From Pelotomaculum sp. PtaB.Bin104 (GTDB lineage: Bacteria; Bacillota; Desulfotomaculia; Desulfotomaculales; Pelotomaculaceae): a stretch of DNA of 42,045 bases. A program made the position numbers and the translations under genes. The notes below the pieces were generated by a model. The model worked only from the letters and a program-made list of their open reading frames with translations. It was not told the origin of the DNA and did no database searches. The stretch's first letter is position 1. Each line of letters opens with the position of its first letter. Location: positions 1 to 42,045 of the forward strand of contig MVQL01000164.1 in assembly GCA_002067205.1 (NCBI GenBank), in the 5' to 3' direction. Positions 34,173 through 41,936 of this stretch are shown here, piece by piece.

Positions 34173-35177
34173 CTAAGCTTTTCCAACAATCCTGACCGCC
34201 CTGCCACAGGCGCTGCACTTGCCGCCGTCCAGCCCGGTCACCCGGGTATTGTAGCCGGTCCTGCTGATCAGCTTTTCCCCGCACTGGGGGCAATGAGTGT
34301 CCTGTCCATCCAGTTCCGGCGCATTGCCGACATAAACGTAGTCAAGTTTTTTCCGGGCGATTGTCTCTGCCTGCCGCAGGGTCTGGAGCGGAGTGGGTGG
34401 CCGGTCCACTTCGAAATTCGGGAAATACCGGGAAAAATGCAGCGGTATAGCCGGGTCCAAAGAGGCGACCCAACTGACCAACTGCCCGATCTCCTCTGGT
34501 GAGTCGTTAAGGCCGGTCACAAGGAGGTTGGTCAACTCAACGTGACACTGCCTACAGGCAATTTCCACAGTCCGCACCACCGGCTCCAGACGCCCTTTGC
34601 AGCTCTCTCGGTAGTATTCATCGGTAAAGCCCTTGACATCAATATTCATGGCGTCAATATGGGGCAGCAACTCGCGCAGCGGGGTTTCATTGATATAGCC
34701 GTTGGTGACCAGGACGTTCTTAAGCCCTGCGGCTTGGGCCAGGCGAGCTGTGTCCAGCACAAACTCATACCAGATTAAAGGCTCCGAGTACGTGTAGGCC
34801 AGGCCGATATTGTCGTAGCCGCGCTCAATTTGCTGCTGCGCCAGATCCACCAACTGCGCCGGGGTAAGCTCAGTAGTCCTGGGATCGCCGTGGGCAATGC
34901 TCCAGTTTTGGCAAAAGCCGCAGCGTAAATTGCAGCCTACCGTGCCGGCGGAAAGTATATACGAGCCTGGATAGAAATGATACAGCGGCTTTTTCTCGAT
35001 CGGATCCAGGCCAAAGGAGGTCACCTGGCCATAATTTGTTGCATATAGGGTGCCTTCCCGGTTTTGCCTTACCCGGCAGAAGCCGGCCTTACCCGCCCGG
35101 ATTGTGCATAGCTTCGGGCACAAGCGGCAGGCAGTAAGGTTTTGTTCTTTTGTTTCATAATATAAGGCCTCGTGCAT
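34173..35177 (-). CDS. amrS: AmmeMemoRadiSam system radical SAM enzyme
   Basis: A 334-aa radical SAM protein, AmrS type. The cluster motif is CNLRCGFCQN near residues 83-92 (CxxxCxxC). An N-terminal CRLCPKLC (near 17) and a C-terminal ribbon (CPQCG near 298, CSACG near 324) could hold further metal. The MNIDVKGFTDEYYR block near 185 is typical. The AmmeMemoRadiSam proteins occur together in many archaea and anaerobes, but their reaction is unknown. It lies 16 bases after the AMMECR1 fusion gene, so the two are surely co-transcribed. Confidence 0.93.
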   Translation of the reverse strand: MHEALYYETKEQNLTACRLCPKLCTIRAGKAGFCRVRQNREGTLYATNYGQVTSFGLDPIEKKPLYHFYPGSYILSAGTVGCNLRCGFCQNWSIAHGDPRTTELTPAQLVDLAQQQIERGYDNIGLAYTYSEPLIWYEFVLDTARLAQAAGLKNVLVTNGYINETPLRELLPHIDAMNIDVKGFTDEYYRESCKGRLEPVVRTVEIACRQCHVELTNLLVTGLNDSPEEIGQLVSWVASLDPAIPLHFSRYFPNFEVDRPPTPLQTLRQAETIARKKLDYVYVGNAPELDGQDTHCPQCGEKLISRTGYNTRVTGLDGGKCSACGRAVRIVGKA

Positions 35178-35193
35178 ATCTAACGCCCCTTAA

Positions 35194-36594
35194 TCATTTA
35201 TAACGGACCACCTTAAAGCGCTCCAACTGCACATGCTCACCCGGGCCGATTCCCGCTTTTTGCCGGGCTATGGCCACCTGTTCCGCCACGGTGTCAACCT
35301 CCTCCAGGTTGGGCAGCAACAGCCCGCTCCGATGGCCGAACCGGACGATTACCCCGTATTCTTTGGGATCCAGCTCGTCCATACTGCTCACCGGCTCCGG
35401 CGGCTGGAGCACATCCACGGAGTACTCCAGTTCGGCCAGCTCATCGGCGCGGACCGGATGAAAGCGCGGGTCATGGGCACCGGCGCTGACGGCATTGGCG
35501 ACCACCTCTTCCACAATGTTAGGCCTAACCGGAGCAATAGTGCCGATACACCCTCGTAGATCCCCGTGTTTTTTGATCGATACAAAAACGCCTGCCCGCT
35601 TCTGGAACTCCTCTGGGATGGTGGAAACAATCGGCCGGGGCTCTCCGTGTACATGCTTTTCCAGAGTTTCCCGGGCTAACTTGACAAGAAAGCTTTCCTC
35701 CGCCCGCCTCCGGGAAATTTTTTCTTGAGCCGCAGCTTGGATTCCGCTTAGCAGGGAGCGCTCCCTGTTTTCTCTGCCGGGCTCCAGTGAAGCCACCAAG
35801 TAGCCTACACCGAAAGGACCCTCATAAGACAAAATTTCCGCCTTCACCTCATACCCGTCGAGCGCCCCCAGCATCATCACAATCGAACGGTAGCCGCACT
35901 CGCCGGCTTGCTGCACCAACTCCTGATCCATATTCAGCACCCCGGCGATATCCGGGACGGACAGCAGATTGACAATAGCATCGTCAAACTCCTTGCCGCG
36001 GGGCCGGTAGCCGCTGGGGGCACTCCTGATCAGCCCGTGGGAAAGGTCACCGCTGGCAAAAAGGGCCACCTTGCGCTGTAGCGATTCCGCCGCCCCGCGG
36101 ACAGCCAAGCCAAAGAGGTACAGCTTCTCCGGCGGCGCTAGGGACATAGAGACGTGCACCAGGGGCAGTTTTACCCCTGTCTTTTGAAAAAAATACAGCG
36201 GCACTGTAACCCCGTGATCCAGACGCAGGTCGATGTCATACTGCCGCTCCATCGCCTCATCCAGCTGAACCACGTCCAGGCCTAAAATTCGGGCCTGCCG
36301 CTGAATTTCCTTGACCAATGGCCGGTCATTATTCAGCTCAAAGGCAACTTGCCTGGCCCGGAAACTGCCCAGGTCACCTTTTAGTACAGGCCTCCCGTTT
36401 ATGCCGACCACATCCCGAAAAATTGGGGCGTGTGGTGAAATAATCACCATTGTTTCGGCTCCACTCTCTTTTACCCGCCGGCCCATTTCCAGATAGGCCT
36501 TTTGGGTGTCAATAACTTTATCTGCCTCATCCCGGCCCACTTCCGGCACCGCAATCGGTGGGTGCGGGCAAACACCACAGTATTTCACGGACAT
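35194..36594 (-). CDS. AmmeMemoRadiSam proteins fused: LigB/Memo-like plus AMMECR1
   Basis: A 466-aa two-domain protein. Residues 1-270 form a class III extradiol dioxygenase (LigB)/Memo-like domain: GVCPHPPIAVPEVG near 7-20, VIISPHAPIF near 50-59, LDHGVTVPLYF near 124, FASGDLSHGL near 193. Residues 285-460 form the AMMECR1 domain with GVFVSIKKHGDLRGCIGTI near 333-351, including the conserved RGCIG. Separate genes in many genomes; here one chain. ATG with GGGGGATAG upstream. Function of the system is unknown; it may modify a protein or small molecule by radical chemistry with its partner amrS. Confidence 0.92.
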   Translation of the reverse strand: MSVKYCGVCPHPPIAVPEVGRDEADKVIDTQKAYLEMGRRVKESGAETMVIISPHAPIFRDVVGINGRPVLKGDLGSFRARQVAFELNNDRPLVKEIQRQARILGLDVVQLDEAMERQYDIDLRLDHGVTVPLYFFQKTGVKLPLVHVSMSLAPPEKLYLFGLAVRGAAESLQRKVALFASGDLSHGLIRSAPSGYRPRGKEFDDAIVNLLSVPDIAGVLNMDQELVQQAGECGYRSIVMMLGALDGYEVKAEILSYEGPFGVGYLVASLEPGRENRERSLLSGIQAAAQEKISRRRAEESFLVKLARETLEKHVHGEPRPIVSTIPEEFQKRAGVFVSIKKHGDLRGCIGTIAPVRPNIVEEVVANAVSAGAHDPRFHPVRADELAELEYSVDVLQPPEPVSSMDELDPKEYGVIVRFGHRSGLLLPNLEEVDTVAEQVAIARQKAGIGPGEHVQLERFKVVRYK

Positions 36595-36784
36595 TATTAC
36601 CTATCCCCCTTATTTAAGCATAAGCAGTTTTGTTAACTCAACAAACCATCCGCCGCAACTGGTGGGTTTAAGGTCGTTGTCTTGAAATTTTTTGGGCTGA
36701 TTGTTAGTTTTATGCATATTTCACGTGTCACTAATAATTATTCATAATAATTATCTGTTTTAGTCTTACCTGAGTTAATTCAAA

Positions 36785-37459
36785 TCATGTAAAAATGCCA
36801 AAATGAAGGAAATAACCCCCCAGGCCGATCAAGAAGACGCCACAACCGGTAAGAATGCCCTTGTACAGACCTTCAGTAAGAAATTTTCTGCCGCCGGCCA
36901 CTGCAGCGGACACTAAGCTGTACCATAGCAAGTCGGCTAAAATATGCCCCGCAAAAAAAAGGGAAAGTCCGACCAAACCACTGCTCATGGACAGGGTTAT
37001 ATAACCCAGCCCCACCGTGGCCCACCACAGCGACCAGTACGGGTTGGAAAGGCTGACCAAAATTCCTGATGCAACCGGATGCTCCCACCACCTGCTCTGC
37101 TGGTCAGGCTTTATTCCCTCCGGCACGATGTCCTTTGCTGGATCAAGTTCAATATTTAAAGAAATTTTCCCTCTGCGGGCGTCTCTAGCCATTGTATAGC
37201 CCATGTAAGTAAGAAATATCCCGCCCACAACAGCGATGGCTGTCGATACCTCCACCCTGGCCAAAAAGCTGGAAAACCCGAAGGCAAGAGGCAAAATCAG
37301 CACTATTTCCAGCAGCCCGTGGCCCAGGATTAACAGCGGCCCGGCCACAAAGCCCCGACGGGTACTTTCTCCGATGGCTACTGTAAGCAGCGGTCCCGGC
37401 ATCATCGCCCCGGAAAAAGCAACGATAAAAGCGGTTGAAAAAATACCAAGTAACTCCAA
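36785..37459 (-). CDS. LysE/RhtB-family exporter
   Basis: A 224-aa membrane protein with six hydrophobic segments. The family start FSGAMMPGPLLTVAIGESTRRG (split here as FSGAMMPGPLL at 15-25) and the later NPYWSLWWATVGLGY near 137-151 mark LysE-type amino acid exporters. Substrate cannot be told. TTG start; the ribosome site is weak (GGATG). A 30-residue hydrophilic loop near 92-125 is present. No neighbouring regulator of the LysG type. Confidence 0.88.
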   Translation of the reverse strand: MELLGIFSTAFIVAFSGAMMPGPLLTVAIGESTRRGFVAGPLLILGHGLLEIVLILPLAFGFSSFLARVEVSTAIAVVGGIFLTYMGYTMARDARRGKISLNIELDPAKDIVPEGIKPDQQSRWWEHPVASGILVSLSNPYWSLWWATVGLGYITLSMSSGLVGLSLFFAGHILADLLWYSLVSAAVAGGRKFLTEGLYKGILTGCGVFLIGLGGYFLHFGIFT

Positions 37460-37587
37460 ACTTGTACATCCATTCTTCTATTTTAATATGATTTTATTAA
37501 TAAATGGAAATTCTAAAATAGCAAATCACATTAACTAAAGCAACAAGTTAACCATCACAAGTTATCCAAATAGCTGTTATTGTATGA

Positions 37588-37593
37588 TATAAT
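37588..37593 (+). promoter_or_regulatory. Extended -10 promoter of the 119-aa gene
   Basis: Plus strand TGATATAAT (TGnTATAAT) about 90 bases upstream of the TTG at 37686; no good -35, as is common with an extended -10. Confidence 0.5.
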
Positions 37594-37685
37594 TTATCGG
37601 GGATTTAAATAATTATCCATACTGAAACAGATAAAAAGCAGAAATAAAATAGTTAATCAACCCGCAAATAAGGGAGGTTGTAATA

Positions 37686-38045
37686 TTGATTGGCGTGGAC
37701 CTGGCGAAAAAGCTGGCAAAACATTTGACCTGGGAACCTCAAGTCGGGGACCTGACCATTGTCTTTGGTGAGGCTGGAGAAGAGATCGTTGAACCGATTA
37801 TCCCCCGCCATGAAAAGGAAAGAAAAATTGTCCTGTCCTTGAGAGAGATGGGCGATCTGGTCTGGCTGCCCCGCCTGGGCAGGCTGTTGTATGAACTAAA
37901 AACCAAAGTTAAAAGGGACTTCGTATTGAACTATCATAAAGATACAGATAAATGGTGCTACCAGGATGAAGCACATGAAATATGCTCAGATACCCCTGAG
38001 GATGCTTGCGGCGAGGCATTGCTCATGTTTTATGAAAAGCAGTAA
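37686..38045 (+). CDS. Unknown 119-aa soluble protein
   Basis: A 119-aa cytosolic protein of mixed charge with no recognised domain. The frame starts at TTG with GGGAGG eight to ten bases upstream, has an upstream extended -10 promoter and is followed by a strong terminator (38138-38160), so it is a real single-gene unit. WEPQVGDLTIVFG (near 16) and LGRLLYELKTKVKRDFV (near 62-78) are its best-structured stretches; two cysteines lie near the C-terminus (EICSDTPEDACG). It is the only plus-strand gene between LysE and the Lon-like gene. Confidence 0.75.
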   Translation: MIGVDLAKKLAKHLTWEPQVGDLTIVFGEAGEEIVEPIIPRHEKERKIVLSLREMGDLVWLPRLGRLLYELKTKVKRDFVLNYHKDTDKWCYQDEAHEICSDTPEDACGEALLMFYEKQ

Positions 38046-38137
38046 TAATTCAAGCGAACTGCCTCTGCCGCACTCGTCATGACCCACAAGTGCTATCACT
38101 ATCAACAACAAATAATAGTTTCCATTTACTACTTACT

Positions 38138-38160
38138 ACCCGCTAAAAGCGGGTTTTTTA
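38138..38160 (+). terminator. Intrinsic terminator of the 119-aa gene
   Basis: ACCCGC TAAAA GCGGGT followed by TTTTTT on the plus strand. It reaches within six bases of the convergent Lon-like stop. Confidence 0.88.
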
Positions 38161-38165
38161 TATGC

Positions 38166-40202
38166 TTAACTATCGCTTAAATCAGGTTTTTTTTCCTCTC
38201 CCGTGTTCGTTATGCCAGCGTTTAGATCTTTACTATATTCATTTAACTTCTTATCCACCAGGCTCATGACGCTTCCCTCGGGGTAAGTTCCGTCAGCCCC
38301 GGTCGTTCCAGCAATATTTCCGCTTAAGATTTCGATGCCCTCTTCGATATTTTTCACCGCATAGACATGGAATTTCCCTGAATGAACGGCTTCAAGGACC
38401 TCTTCTTTCAGCATCAGGTCGTCAATGTTCTGGATTGGGATGATCACGCCCTGTTCCCCGGTCAAGCCCCGGGCCTGGCAAATATCAAAAAAGCCCTCGA
38501 TTTTTTCAGTTGCCCCTCCGATCGGCTGAATATCACCGAACTGATTGACTGAACCGGTTACAGCTATGCTCTGGGTCAGGGGCAGGCCGGAGAGGCTGGA
38601 AAGAATCGCGTACAGTTCGGCGCTGGACGCGCTGTCTCCCTCAATCCCGTCATAGAGCTGCTCAAAAGTAATCTGCGCAGTCAGGCCCAGCGGTTTTTTC
38701 TGGGCAAACTTTCCGCCCAGGTAGCCGGCCAGGATGAGCACGCCCTTGGAGTGTATACTGCCGCTCATTTGCGCTTCCCGTTCGATATTAATTATTCCGC
38801 CTCTGCCCATGTACGTCCTGGCTGTAATCCGTACCGGCCGGCCGAAAGCAAAGCCTCCCAGTTCATTTATCGCCAAGCCGTTGACCTGACCAATGACACT
38901 GCCACCGGTATCAATCATGATCTTGCCGTTGATGATAAACTCCTGGATTTTTTCCTCAATTCTGTTGGAGCGGTACCGGCGCTCTTTAATTGCCTTATCC
39001 ACATGCTTTGCTTGAACCAGCTCAGTATCGTCAGTCTGGGCCAGTGCTGCCGCTTCGTAAAGTATTTCGATGATCTCGTTGAAGCGGGCGGTGAGCTTGT
39101 TCTGGCTGCCGGCCAGGTACGACCCATATTCAGTCAGCTTGGCCACGCCGGTCCAGTCGAAGTGTTTTAAGTGATGCTCCCGGCACACCGCACTGACCAA
39201 AGACGTATATTTGCACATGTTATCCAAACTCCGGGGCATTTCCGTATCAAAGTCTACTTTGACTTTAAAAAGTTTCCTGAAATCTTCATCAAAGGAGTAA
39301 AGGATCTGGTAAAGCTGCGGGGAGCCGATCAGGATGACTTTAGCGTTAAACGGAACGGGCTCCGGCCGCAAAGTGACCGTAGGCACCAGCCGGTATTGCT
39401 CGCCAATATTCTCCACACCCGCCTGGCGGTACTTAATAGCTTTTTTTAAAGTATCCCATACTAAAGGGTCACTTAACACATCTTTAGCCTGCAAAATCAA
39501 ATAACCGCCGTTGGCCCGGTGAATGGCGCCGGCCTTGACCATAGTAAAATCAGTGCGCATGGAAAAAACCTGACTGCGATATTCAATTTTCCCGAATAGA
39601 TTATAGTAATTCGTGCTCGGTTCCAGAATCACCGGCGCGCCGCCATTTTGCTTATTGCTGACAAAAAGGTTTACCTTATAACGGGTGAAAAAATCAGCCT
39701 CATCCTGCTGAAACTGGGGAGGAATCGGCATTACCGGAGAGGCCTGTTCCGCCGTCTGGCCCCGGTAAGCGTCACTATTTTTTGAAATATCTTTCAAACA
39801 ATCTTTTAAGTAGCTGACAATTGCGGGAAATATGCTGTATTTCTCAACCAGCTTTTCGATCAGGGGGCCGGCTGCGGAAAGGGTAATTTGTTTCTCCAAA
39901 TCTTTGATTTTTTCATTGGCCTGTTTTTCCAGCGTTTGCCCGGTTCGAAAAGATTCATCCATCTTCTTCTGCAGGCCGCGCCCCTTCTCCTCAATTTCCT
40001 GGCGCACCTGCTCAGGCAGTTCCCCAAATTCCTCAGGGGAAAGCGGTTTGCCCTCTTTCAGAGGAATAAAGCCAAACCCTCTGGGTGTGCGTTTCATAGT
40101 CAAAGCCCGCTTCTGTAGCCTCCCGGTCAAGCGCACGAAAGCGTCCTTCCATTTCCTGCTGCACGGTCTGTATAATGGCGCTCTTCTGCTGTTCAAATTC
40201 AC
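38166..40202 (-). CDS. Lon-family AAA protease, main part after a frameshift
   Basis: The larger part (genuine coding from about 40100; frame open from 40202) of an ATP-dependent protease of the LonB/AAA_32 family. It holds the rest of the AAA module with LFVSNKQNGGAPVILEPSTN and GAIHRANGGYLILQAKDVL, then the C-terminal Lon protease domain: the catalytic serine in EGDSASSAELYA and the lysine in IGGATEKIEGFF, so the Ser-Lys dyad is intact. The acidic tail is unusual but not diagnostic. The first 34 residues of the open frame are a shadow of the upstream ORF; the match to the family begins at TMKRTPRGFGFIPL. The full product would be about 839 aa. Confidence 0.85.
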   Translation of the reverse strand: MNLNSRRAPLYRPCSRKWKDAFVRLTGRLQKRALTMKRTPRGFGFIPLKEGKPLSPEEFGELPEQVRQEIEEKGRGLQKKMDESFRTGQTLEKQANEKIKDLEKQITLSAAGPLIEKLVEKYSIFPAIVSYLKDCLKDISKNSDAYRGQTAEQASPVMPIPPQFQQDEADFFTRYKVNLFVSNKQNGGAPVILEPSTNYYNLFGKIEYRSQVFSMRTDFTMVKAGAIHRANGGYLILQAKDVLSDPLVWDTLKKAIKYRQAGVENIGEQYRLVPTVTLRPEPVPFNAKVILIGSPQLYQILYSFDEDFRKLFKVKVDFDTEMPRSLDNMCKYTSLVSAVCREHHLKHFDWTGVAKLTEYGSYLAGSQNKLTARFNEIIEILYEAAALAQTDDTELVQAKHVDKAIKERRYRSNRIEEKIQEFIINGKIMIDTGGSVIGQVNGLAINELGGFAFGRPVRITARTYMGRGGIINIEREAQMSGSIHSKGVLILAGYLGGKFAQKKPLGLTAQITFEQLYDGIEGDSASSAELYAILSSLSGLPLTQSIAVTGSVNQFGDIQPIGGATEKIEGFFDICQARGLTGEQGVIIPIQNIDDLMLKEEVLEAVHSGKFHVYAVKNIEEGIEILSGNIAGTTGADGTYPEGSVMSLVDKKLNEYSKDLNAGITNTGEEKKPDLSDS

Positions 40203-40686
40203 CGCTCTCGTAGGCCTTGGGGATAGCGAGGCGCAGGTCTTCCAGCAGTTCTTCCATATCTATTTGGAAGCCACGGCCCTCCCCTGCCGGCAGGGAAACT
40301 GCTACCGGCCGGTCCTGGTCGGTAAAATTGTTGATATAACACCAATCCTCAGGTACGTCCCCCCCTGCGGCGGCCTGTTCGACAACAGCCTGGGTATAAG
40401 TGCTTTTACCGGTGCCCGGAGGTCCAACGACAAATATATTATAGCCCGGAGCGCTCATGGACAGACCAAATTGCAACGATCGCGCCGTGCGATCCTGGAC
40501 AATGAAGCCATCTAAAGGTGAGACGTCCAATGTTGATTTACAAAAGTCCAGCTCCTCCTGGGTGCAAACCCGGCGCAACTCTTCCACAGGAACCTTGAAT
40601 CTATCATCAATATTCATGATCTCGCTCATCTCCTTACCTTTTTCCTTGAGGTGATGATGATTTGTTAGTAATATTTCTGCACCCAT
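40033..40686 (-). CDS. Lon-family AAA protease, N-terminal part before a frameshift
   Basis: The beginning of the same protease gene: 217 aa of open frame, of which about the first 195 match the family. Walker A VVGPPGTGKSTY lies near residue 85. The ATG at 40686 has AAGGAG eight bases upstream; a second AAGGAG precedes an in-frame ATG at 40629. After REATEAGF the frame runs into nonsense (ETHTQRVWLY). Skipping one base near 40101 rejoins GF to TMKRTPRGF in the other frame. Alone this fragment would lack the protease and most of the AAA domain. A true mutation, a programmed shift or a sequence error are all possible. Confidence 0.8.
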   Translation of the reverse strand: MGAEILLTNHHHLKEKGKEMSEIMNIDDRFKVPVEELRRVCTQEELDFCKSTLDVSPLDGFIVQDRTARSLQFGLSMSAPGYNIFVVGPPGTGKSTYTQAVVEQAAAGGDVPEDWCYINNFTDQDRPVAVSLPAGEGRGFQIDMEELLEDLRLAIPKAYESGEFEQQKSAIIQTVQQEMEGRFRALDREATEAGFDYETHTQRVWLYSSERGQTAFP

Positions 40687-40768
40687 GTGATAACTCCTTC
40701 TTAAATACCTATATTTGGCGGGAAATATAGTATTATTTCTAATATTGTAAATCCATCGTTACTATTTT

Positions 40769-40785
40769 CTCTTTAAGCTTCTCAT
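40769..40785. repeat. 17-bp inverted repeat, left arm
   Basis: CTCTTTAAGCTTCTCAT, the exact reverse complement of 41150-41166. The pair flanks the tRNA-Leu gene and each copy contains the palindrome AAGCTT. Confidence 0.85.
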
Positions 40786-40948
40786 GTCAATACTATTTGA
40801 AACTGTCACCTAGAAAGGGTTAAAAATAGAGTATATTATCGAGTTAAAAATGTCATCTTGGAATCGGCACTGAAAACAACTGACGCTTCCATAGGGCCCT
40901 TTGTATTAACTGGGCGGAATATTTTCCCTCACATGACAGGCACGTTGC

Positions 40949-40980
40949 GTAAAAATAAAAATTCCGAGGTCACTTTTGGT
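40949..40980. repeat. 31-bp imperfect inverted repeat, left arm
   Basis: The segment around AAAATTCCGAGGTCACTTTT recurs inverted at 41629-41659 with a few small indels or changes. It overlaps the tRNA terminator stem. Confidence 0.75.
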
Positions 40981-40993
40981 GAAAACCTCGGAA
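40962..40993 (-). terminator. Terminator after tRNA-Leu
   Basis: TTCCGAGGT and ACCTCGGAA form a perfect nine-base stem; on the minus strand TTTTATTTTTAC follows, 17 bases past the tRNA CCA end. Confidence 0.8.
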
Positions 40994-41010
40994 CCCTAGC
41001 TATTAAAGGT

Positions 41011-41100
41011 TGGTGCCCGAGACCGGAATCGAACCGGTACGAGCCGCGAAGCTCGCAGGATTTTAAGTCCTGTGCGTCTGCCAGTTCCGCCACTCGGGCA
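41011..41100 (-). tRNA. tRNA-Leu (anticodon UAA)
   Basis: A 90-base tRNA on the minus strand with the CCA end encoded. Acceptor arms TGCCCGA/TCGGGCA pair perfectly; the anticodon loop CTTAAAA sits between CAGGA and TCCTG, giving anticodon TAA; the long variable arm (GAGC/GCTC) marks a type II tRNA, and the T arm CCGGTTCGATTCCGG is canonical. It reads UUA codons. It has its own promoter and terminator. Confidence 0.97.
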
Positions 41101-41121
41101 TTTATAATTTTAAGCAAAGTA

Positions 41122-41150
41122 ATTTTAGCACTAACACATTACATTGTCAA
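41122..41150 (-). promoter_or_regulatory. Sigma-A promoter of tRNA-Leu
   Basis: Minus strand: perfect TTGACA (41145-41150), spacer exactly 17, TAAAAT (41122-41127), 22 bases upstream of the mature tRNA 5' end. Confidence 0.85.
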
Positions 41151-41166
41151 TGAGAAGCTTAAAGAG
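41150..41166. repeat. 17-bp inverted repeat, right arm
   Basis: ATGAGAAGCTTAAAGAG, exact reverse complement of 40769-40785. It abuts the -35 of the tRNA-Leu promoter. Confidence 0.85.
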
Positions 41167-41185
41167 GTTGTGTTTGTTCTGTGAT

Positions 41186-41379
41186 AATGTCACCCTGAAA
41201 TATTTCCGAGAAAATGTCACCCCCCCTGTCAAAATGGGAGGATGATGTTATCAATGACACAGGATGAACGAAACAAGCTTTATGTTGCCCGGTGCTTGCT
41301 TTTTTTCTTATCAGGAAAAAGTTGCTTATTTAGACCAAAAGATTTACCGCATTTATGTTATTCGCAAAGCTTTAAATAA
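41186..41379 (+). mobile_element. Insertion-sequence 5' end with truncated transposase (remnant)
   Basis: AATGTCACC occurs twice as direct repeats (41186-41194 and 41213-41221), separated by a TTCCGAG motif. A ribosome site GGGAGG then precedes a short ORF from 41254 (also ATG 41242/41245) that starts MTQDERNKLYVAR and loses sense within 15 codons, ending at TAA 41379. Repeated GTCAC motifs followed by an MTQxER start are what I associate with transposase genes of some Firmicute insertion sequences; the family is not certain. The element is broken: the rest of a transposase is absent downstream. Confidence 0.45.
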
Positions 41380-41936
41380 AATTACAAATAGAGGCAATGA
41401 TATAGGAAGCACCTTTAAAAATAAAGCCAATAAGTAAATTTATATATAACACTAATATTGATATATTAAGTATCCTCGCGAGTATTTTAAAACCATTTGT
41501 AAAAACTAATATATAACAATAAGTTTATAGTTAATCATTTTATTTATAATTAATTGAAGTGGATGCAAAGAGCTACACTGTCTTAACCGCTTTATTTTCC
41601 TGAATTGAAATAAAAACTCCAAGTTTTTACCAAAGTGACCCTCGGAATTTTATTTTTACACTTTGCGCTGGATTACAGGTGCGTGAGGCCTCTTACTGTG
41701 GCTATCTCAAGAACCCCAACAAAATTCAGGCGAGAACCTTTAGGAAGGCTAGGAAAATCATTTTTTACCCTTCCATTAACGTTGTATTCCGTATGTTGTA
41801 GATAGACCTATGGCCGGCTAAGGAGATATTCAAAGGAAAGAACTTTTTGGAACACAGATGAAATTCTTTGCTTAAAGGCATATAATAAATTGGTCAAGCA
41901 ATGCTAATTCAGATTTTTAATGAAAGAGGTAGCATA
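41380..41936. other. AT-rich stretch with no gene
   Basis: About 560 bases, strongly AT-rich to 41580, with no ORF supported by a ribosome site. It contains the right arm of the 31-bp inverted repeat (41629-41659), which may be an insertion-sequence end. Confidence 0.5.
41629..41659. repeat. 31-bp imperfect inverted repeat, right arm
   Basis: Reverse complement of this segment contains AAAATTCCGAGGGTCACTTT, almost identical to 40949-40980. The similarity fades beyond about 45 bases. Confidence 0.75.

Larger units (their letters stand above)
40687..41010. other. Region between the Lon-like gene and tRNA-Leu
   Basis: About 320 bases with no gene. It holds one arm of a 17-bp inverted repeat (40769-40785), a GTCACC motif near 40806, one arm of a 31-bp inverted repeat (40949-40980) and the tRNA terminator. 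A minus-strand TTGACA near 40786-40791 could belong to a promoter of the Lon-like gene, but its -10 is poor. Confidence 0.5.

Noticed and set aside
36785..37680. Lysine riboswitch upstream of the LysE-type exporter
   Set aside because: The 226-base upstream region is AT-rich and lacks the five-helix lysine aptamer signatures.
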